A DNA stretch of 64,000 bases from an uncultured Bacteroidales bacterium (GTDB taxonomy: Bacteria; Bacteroidota; Bacteroidia; Bacteroidales; F082). Shown here piece after piece: positions 59,204-64,000 of the stretch. The stretch's first letter is position 1. The number at the start of each line of letters is the position of its first letter. Location: positions 26,219 through 90,218 of the forward strand of contig CAMJQC010000001.1 of NCBI GenBank assembly GCA_946407975.1. The letters run 5' to 3'. A model generated the notes under the pieces. That model did no database searches. It saw only the letters and a list, made by a program, of their open reading frames with translations, and was not told the origin of the DNA. Position numbers and translations under genes: made by a program.

Positions 59204-59211
59204 CAAAGATA
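59204..59211 (-). promoter_or_regulatory. Bacteroidetes-type -7 element for the PAD-like gene
   Basis: caaagata (+) = TATCTTTG (-) about 28 nt upstream of the ATG at 59176. Confidence 0.5.
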
Positions 59212-59368
59212 GTCTTTTTTCTGAAACGCTGTCCTTTCCGTTCAAAAAAGCTTTTTTTATCAACAACCTTCACCTGCCGCGACAAAGAAATGTCACGGCG
59301 CTGCGCGACTTTTTTCAAACTTCGTGAGCACACAACCGACGAAGCTGAAATAATTCAAAACATCTTCT

Positions 59369-59376
59369 TATTTTTG
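59369..59376 (+). promoter_or_regulatory. Bacteroidetes-type -7 element (TATTTTTG) for the M16 peptidase
   Basis: TAnnTTTG 19 nt upstream of ATG 59395. Confidence 0.5.
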
Positions 59377-59394
59377 CAGCCTCAAAAGAACCAC

Positions 59395-60630
59395 ATGCAA
59401 GAAAGATACAACGAAGCCACGCTGCCCAACGGTATCAGGCTGCTTCATAAACGGAAACCGGGTGAAATCGCCCACCTCGTCCTCATGGTCGGGACGGGCA
59501 CGCGCGATGAGATGCCAGAGCAAAACGGCATTGCCCACTTTATTGAGCACACCATCTTCAAAGGCACAAAAAACCGTAAAGCCTACCATATCCTCAGCTG
59601 TCTCGACAACGTAGGCGGTGACCTCAACGCCTTTACCACCAAGGAAGAGACCTGCCTGCAAGCCTCTTTCCTCAAACAGCATTACAAGAGGGCGCTCGAC
59701 CTGTTTTCCGACATCGTCTTCCACTCCGTTTTCCCTGAAAACGAACTCGCCAAAGAGAAAGAAGTCGTCCTCGACGAGATCAACTCCTACAAGGACTCCC
59801 CTTCCGACGAGATCTACGATGTCTTTGAGGAAATCGTTTTCAAAGACCATCCTTTGGGACGGAACATTTTAGGTACTGCCGAGCTGGTAAAAGGCTTCAA
59901 ACGGGAAGAAATCCTCCGCTTCATGGCCCAAAACTACAGTACGGAAAGGATGATTCTCGTCACGATCGGCGATATCGACTTCGGTGCGTTCCAAAAAATG
60001 GCCATGACCTATTTTGGCGAACAGCCCTCCCATCTCGTAGCAAGTCACCGCAAGCCCTTCACGGGATACAAAGTGCAAAACGTCACGGAAGAGCGGCACA
60101 ACCACCTCAGTCACTGTATGATAGGCGGCATCGCACCCGAATACAACAGCCCCATGAAGATGCCCATCATCCTGCTCAACAACATTTTGGGCGGGCCTGC
60201 CATGAGCTCACGGCTCAACCTCAACATCCGCGAGAAATACGGCTTCGCCTATACCATCGAGTCGCAATACAACGCCTATTCCGACACGGGCCTCATCAGC
60301 GTCTATATGGGCGTCGACCCCGATTCCCTGGAGAAAACTGTCAACTTGGTCTACAAAGAATTGGACAAACTCTGCCGGATCAAACTCGGCACCCTGCAAC
60401 TCGAGCATGCCAAACAACAGATCATCGGACAGCTGGCACTCAGCTATGAGTCGGGCATGAACGAAGCCCTTTCCATCGTGCGTTCTTCCATGATGGACGA
60501 GCCCATCGAATATATGGACGAGATCATCAGCAAGGTCAACGCCGTCACGGCCGACGACATCATGGAAGTCGCCAACCTCGTCTTCGACCGCAAACAGCTG
60601 ACCCGCCTCACCTTCATCGGAAAAGAATAA
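59395..60630 (+). CDS. M16 family (pitrilysin-like) zinc metallopeptidase
   Basis: HxxEH motif in 'NGIAHFIEHTIFKGTKNR'; 'KEKEVVLDEINSYKDSPSDEIYD'. Confidence 0.93.
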   Translation: MQERYNEATLPNGIRLLHKRKPGEIAHLVLMVGTGTRDEMPEQNGIAHFIEHTIFKGTKNRKAYHILSCLDNVGGDLNAFTTKEETCLQASFLKQHYKRALDLFSDIVFHSVFPENELAKEKEVVLDEINSYKDSPSDEIYDVFEEIVFKDHPLGRNILGTAELVKGFKREEILRFMAQNYSTERMILVTIGDIDFGAFQKMAMTYFGEQPSHLVASHRKPFTGYKVQNVTEERHNHLSHCMIGGIAPEYNSPMKMPIILLNNILGGPAMSSRLNLNIREKYGFAYTIESQYNAYSDTGLISVYMGVDPDSLEKTVNLVYKELDKLCRIKLGTLQLEHAKQQIIGQLALSYESGMNEALSIVRSSMMDEPIEYMDEIISKVNAVTADDIMEVANLVFDRKQLTRLTFIGKE

Positions 60631-60646
60631 ACACTTATCAGGCACC

Positions 60647-61288
60647 ATGATCTCCATCGACCCAGTCCTGTTGGAAGAATATCTCGAAGCGCACAGCAGC
60701 GCTCCCAACGCTGTCCTGCAAGAGCTCTACCGCGACACACATCTCCACCAGATGAACCCGCGCATGGCCTCCGGACCCGTTCAGGGAAAACTGCTGGAAC
60801 TGCTTTGCAAGATGCTCCAGCCAAAGCTTGTGCTTGAAATTGGCACATTTACGGGCTATTCTTCCATCTGTATGGCGCAAGGCATTGGCGAGACGGCCAG
60901 GATCATCAGCATTGAAGCCAACCGCGAATACGAAGACACCATCCGCAAATACTTTAAAAAGGCGAAGGTGGAAGACAAGATCGAACTGATCATCGGGGAT
61001 GCCAAAGACATCATCCCCACCCTTCCTGACTCTTTCGACCTCGTCTTCATCGACGCTGACAAGATCAGCTATCCCACCTATTATGAAACCATCGTAGAAA
61101 AGGTACGGTCAGGGGGCTTCATTCTCGCCGACAATGTGCTTTGGGAAGGGAAAGTGCTGCATCCCAATCCCAAAGAACGCGATACGCAAGCCCTTGTCGC
61201 CTTCAACGAGAGGGTCACAAAAGACCCGCGGGTCGAGAACGTGCTGCTCCCGCTCCGTGACGGCTTGATGCTGATCCGAAAGAAATAG
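60647..61288 (+). CDS. O-methyltransferase (class I SAM-dependent, COMT-like)
   Basis: 'LVLEIGTFTGYSSICMAQGI', 'FDLVFIDADKISYPTYYETIVEKVRSGGFILADNVLWEGKV'. Confidence 0.92.
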   Translation: MISIDPVLLEEYLEAHSSAPNAVLQELYRDTHLHQMNPRMASGPVQGKLLELLCKMLQPKLVLEIGTFTGYSSICMAQGIGETARIISIEANREYEDTIRKYFKKAKVEDKIELIIGDAKDIIPTLPDSFDLVFIDADKISYPTYYETIVEKVRSGGFILADNVLWEGKVLHPNPKERDTQALVAFNERVTKDPRVENVLLPLRDGLMLIRKK

Positions 61289-61408
61289 AAGAAACCGGTT
61301 GCTTTGTTTTTCATAAAAATGCAAAATGGCTACAAAGTCTATTTTCCATCTCATTATGACACAGGCCATAATCCTCGTATGGCTTTTCTCCTTCCGGCTT
61401 TATATGAC

Positions 61409-61444
61409 TAAGGTAGAGATGTCACGAGCGACGTCTCTACCTTA
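61409..61444. repeat. REP-like palindrome between convergent genes
   Basis: taaggtagagatgtc-acgagc-gacgtctctacctta, 15-bp stem with one G:T pair. Confidence 0.75.
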
Positions 61445-61477
61445 TTTAATGAAGAAAGACCCGTTTAAAAAGCCAAA

Positions 61478-61984
61478 TCAATTCGTCTTGAACTTGTATT
61501 TCAATTCCTTCAGTTCGGCATTGGCCTTGGTGATCTTGTTCTTCAGGTTATCCTTATAGCGCACCACTTTCTTGGCAACGTCTTCATCGCTGAGGGCCAG
61601 CATCTCGGCAGCGAGAATGGCGGCGTTAAGGGCGCCGTTCACGCCTACTGTGGCCACGGGAATCCCGGGAGGCATCTGAATGATGGACAGCATGGCATCC
61701 ATGCCGTCGAGCATACCTTTCACAGGCACGCCGATGACCGGCAGCGTCGTGTTGGCGGCAATCACGCCCGGCAAGGCGGCAGCCATGCCAGCGGCAGCGA
61801 TGATGACCTTGATGCCACGGCCTTGGGCTTCACGGGCAAATTGTTCAACCTCGTGCGGCGTACGATGTGCGCTGAGGGCGTTCATCTCGAACGGGATTTC
61901 CATCTCGTCGAAAAACTGAGCGGCTTTTTCAAGAACGGGAAGGTCGGAAGTGCTTCCCATGATGATGCTGACGATGGGATTCAT
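61478..61984 (-). CDS. purE: N5-carboxyaminoimidazole ribonucleotide mutase
   Basis: 'VSIIMGSTSDLPVLEKAAQFFDEMEIPFEMNALSAHRTP', 'AAAGMAAALPGVIAANTTLPVIGVPV'. Confidence 0.96.
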   Translation of the reverse strand: MNPIVSIIMGSTSDLPVLEKAAQFFDEMEIPFEMNALSAHRTPHEVEQFAREAQGRGIKVIIAAAGMAAALPGVIAANTTLPVIGVPVKGMLDGMDAMLSIIQMPPGIPVATVGVNGALNAAILAAEMLALSDEDVAKKVVRYKDNLKNKITKANAELKELKYKFKTN

Positions 61985-62061
61985 ATCTGATTGTCTCTTT
62001 AAATGAAGATAGGCAAAAGTAGAAATTTTCCTTGTACAGATGACAAATGGAATTCATTTTG

Positions 62062-62069
62062 TATATTTG
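62062..62069 (+). promoter_or_regulatory. Bacteroidetes-type -7 element (TATATTTG) for hpt
   Basis: TAnnTTTG about 45 nt upstream of ATG 62114. Confidence 0.45.
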
Positions 62070-62113
62070 TCTCGCAGAGGGCAATCTGCGCATAACAATC
62101 TAACTCGTTCATT

Positions 62114-62650
62114 ATGAAAACAGTAAAAGTATTAGACAAGGAATTTGGCCTTTATATTACGCAAGAAAAAATCGAAGCCAGTATTCAAAAGGTGGCTGAT
62201 AGCATCAACCGAGACATGGATGGCAAAAACCCGCTGTTTCTCGTCGTACTGAACGGGGCTTTCATGTTTGCCTCCGAACTGTTCAAGCGACTCACCATCC
62301 CATGCGAGATTTCCTTTGTCAAACTTTCATCTTATGCTGGTACTGAGACCACCAACGTGGTGCGTGAGCTCATCGGCCTCGACCACTCTTTGGAAGGCCG
62401 CAATGTCATCATCGTGGAAGACGTCGTCGACTCCGGACACACCATGAAATTCACTATTGAAAAGCTACGAGGCCTCAATGCCGCCGATGTCCGCATTGCC
62501 ACCATGCTCTTCAAGCCTTTGTCGTTCAAATACGACTATCCCATCAACTACAAAGCCATGGACATCTCCGACGAGTTCATCGTAGGCTACGGACTGGACT
62601 ACAACCAGCACGGCCGCAACTTCCCCGACATTTATAAAATCCTCAGTTGA
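62114..62650 (+). CDS. hpt: Hypoxanthine phosphoribosyltransferase
   Basis: PRPP-binding 'NVIIVEDVVDSGHTMKFTIEKL'; 'LVVLNGAFMFASEL'. Confidence 0.94.
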   Translation: MKTVKVLDKEFGLYITQEKIEASIQKVADSINRDMDGKNPLFLVVLNGAFMFASELFKRLTIPCEISFVKLSSYAGTETTNVVRELIGLDHSLEGRNVIIVEDVVDSGHTMKFTIEKLRGLNAADVRIATMLFKPLSFKYDYPINYKAMDISDEFIVGYGLDYNQHGRNFPDIYKILS

Positions 62651-62742
62651 GGACGAAAGACGAAGGACTGGAGTTTAAAGACCTTTACTCGACGGAACAA
62701 CTTCAAGCTATAAACTGAACAACTGAACAATTGAAATAAATT

Positions 62743-63312
62743 ATGCTTAACATCATTCTCTTCGGCCCTCCGGGAGCCGGCAAAGGAACCCAATCGCAGT
62801 TTCTACGTGAAAAATACGAATTGACCTACCTGTCGACAGGCGAGATCCTCCGCGAAGAGATCGCCGCAGAAAGCGAACTCGGCCTGCAGGTCAAGGAGAT
62901 CATCGGCAAAGGCGGACTCGTTTCCGATGAAATCGTTGCAAAGATCATCGAAAAGAAAATCGGAGAGCATCTCGATTCTGCCGGTTTCCTCTTCGACGGC
63001 TATCCTCGCACGGTGAAACAAGCCGAAATCCTCGACGAATTCATGAAGAAATTCAAGATTTCCCTTTCAGGCGTGCTCAGCCTTGAAGTGCCAGAGGAAC
63101 TGCTCATCGAACGCATGCTGGAACGTGGCAAGATCAGCGGCCGTGCCGACGACAACCTCGAATCCATCAAACACCGTTTTGTGGAATACGAAGAAAAGAC
63201 AAGGCCCGTCATCGACTACTACGAAAAACAAGGCAACCTGCATCCGGTGAACGGCGTAGGCGAGATTCCAGAGATTTTCGAAAACCTTTGTACGGTAATT
63301 GACTCGCTTTAA
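62743..63312 (+). CDS. adk: Adenylate kinase
   Basis: 'MLNIILFGPPGAGKGTQSQFL', 'LSTGEILREEI', 'FLFDGYPRTVKQAEIL'. Confidence 0.96.
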   Translation: MLNIILFGPPGAGKGTQSQFLREKYELTYLSTGEILREEIAAESELGLQVKEIIGKGGLVSDEIVAKIIEKKIGEHLDSAGFLFDGYPRTVKQAEILDEFMKKFKISLSGVLSLEVPEELLIERMLERGKISGRADDNLESIKHRFVEYEEKTRPVIDYYEKQGNLHPVNGVGEIPEIFENLCTVIDSL

Positions 63313-63971
63313 TGCTCCCAGCGAACATCATTTTTCAGGACTGAGGGCGGGTTGCCGCCGATGACCTGATGCTCGCCCGCGAAGGAGGAGGTCAGCAGTG
63401 TGCCTGCCGCCACGACCGTGTTGCCGGGCACCTCGGCGCCTTTCAGCAACACACATTTGCAGCCAATCCAGACATGGTCACCCACATGGATGGCCTTGTC
63501 GGGATTGATGTGTTCATTTTCCATGTTATATATTGGATGCTCGTCGGTGTCCATCACGAGGATGTCCCAACTCAGCAGGCAGTCGCGGCCAAAACGGATT
63601 TCCTTGGCACAGACGATGGTGCTTTCTGCCGTCATGTTGAAACCATCGCCAAGGTTCAGGTTGCCCCGCACCGAAATCTTCGAGCCATGCCCTATGCTCG
63701 CCTTGCCGCCGAAACCCACCGTGCCACGCACCTGCCAGATGCTACGTGAGCGTTTGCGGTCGTAATGACCCACATCGCCGAAACCGATTTTAATCATTGC
63801 ACACCCTACCTTTTCGGGAAGTTCCACCTTGCCGTGTAGCTCGCGCAGATAAGTGCGGTGCGACACCACGACAGGTAGCTTCAAGGCCGTTTTCAGCGGA
63901 AAATAATGCAGGTTGAAACGCAGCGTCTTCGGAATCGAACGGATGATGTTGAAGAAATCGAACGAGGTCAT
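63309..63971 (-). CDS. Acyltransferase, left-handed beta-helix (hexapeptide repeat) family
   Basis: Hexapeptide repeats 'KASIGHGSKISVRGNLNLGDGFNM...IHVGDHVWIGCKCVLLKGAEVPGNTVVAAGTLL'. Confidence 0.88.
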   Translation of the reverse strand: MTSFDFFNIIRSIPKTLRFNLHYFPLKTALKLPVVVSHRTYLRELHGKVELPEKVGCAMIKIGFGDVGHYDRKRSRSIWQVRGTVGFGGKASIGHGSKISVRGNLNLGDGFNMTAESTIVCAKEIRFGRDCLLSWDILVMDTDEHPIYNMENEHINPDKAIHVGDHVWIGCKCVLLKGAEVPGNTVVAAGTLLTSSFAGEHQVIGGNPPSVLKNDVRWEH

Positions 63972-64000
63972 AGCCTTTTGGATTTATGGTGCAAAAATAA

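Noticed and set aside
63309-63312. Overlap of convergent adk and acyltransferase stop codons (ttaa)
   Set aside because: Palindromic TTAA shared by two convergent stops; compact but unremarkable.

Overview
The window looks like ordinary chromosomal DNA from a member of the Bacteroidales. Supporting signs are TAnnTTTG-type promoters, T9SS 'YPNP' sorting domains, DUF4271/DUF4296/DUF4249-like proteins, GH92 and a TonB-dependent receptor. No tRNA, rRNA, CRISPR array, transposase or phage module was recognised by eye. Positions 1-28 kb and 59-64 kb are mostly core or housekeeping genes: recQ (partial), polyprenyl synthetase, queA, cdd, S41 protease, rnpA/yidD, hemD, pta-ackA, lptF/G-like, glycosyltransferases, ettA, an M16 peptidase, purE, hpt and adk. 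Positions 28-59 kb are rich in secreted effectors. They hold a C10 cysteine protease, a GH92 glycosidase, four paralogous T9SS Asp-box (sialidase-propeller-like) proteins interleaved with a beta-helix protein, and a block of two subtilisin-like proteases next to a Porphyromonas-type peptidylarginine-deiminase-like protein. The most interesting locus is 50.1-59.2 kb. Two subtilases share about 1.07 kb of identical DNA, but one ends in a T9SS sorting domain and the other in a dockerin. The adjacent PAD-like enzyme also ends in a dockerin. This suggests an undescribed dockerin-organised secreted protease/deiminase assembly. Secondary signals are paralogue 3' ends homogenised by apparent gene conversion, and terminator hairpins that are flipped relative to their conserved flanks. 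All calls are from reading the sequence and translations; no database search was run.
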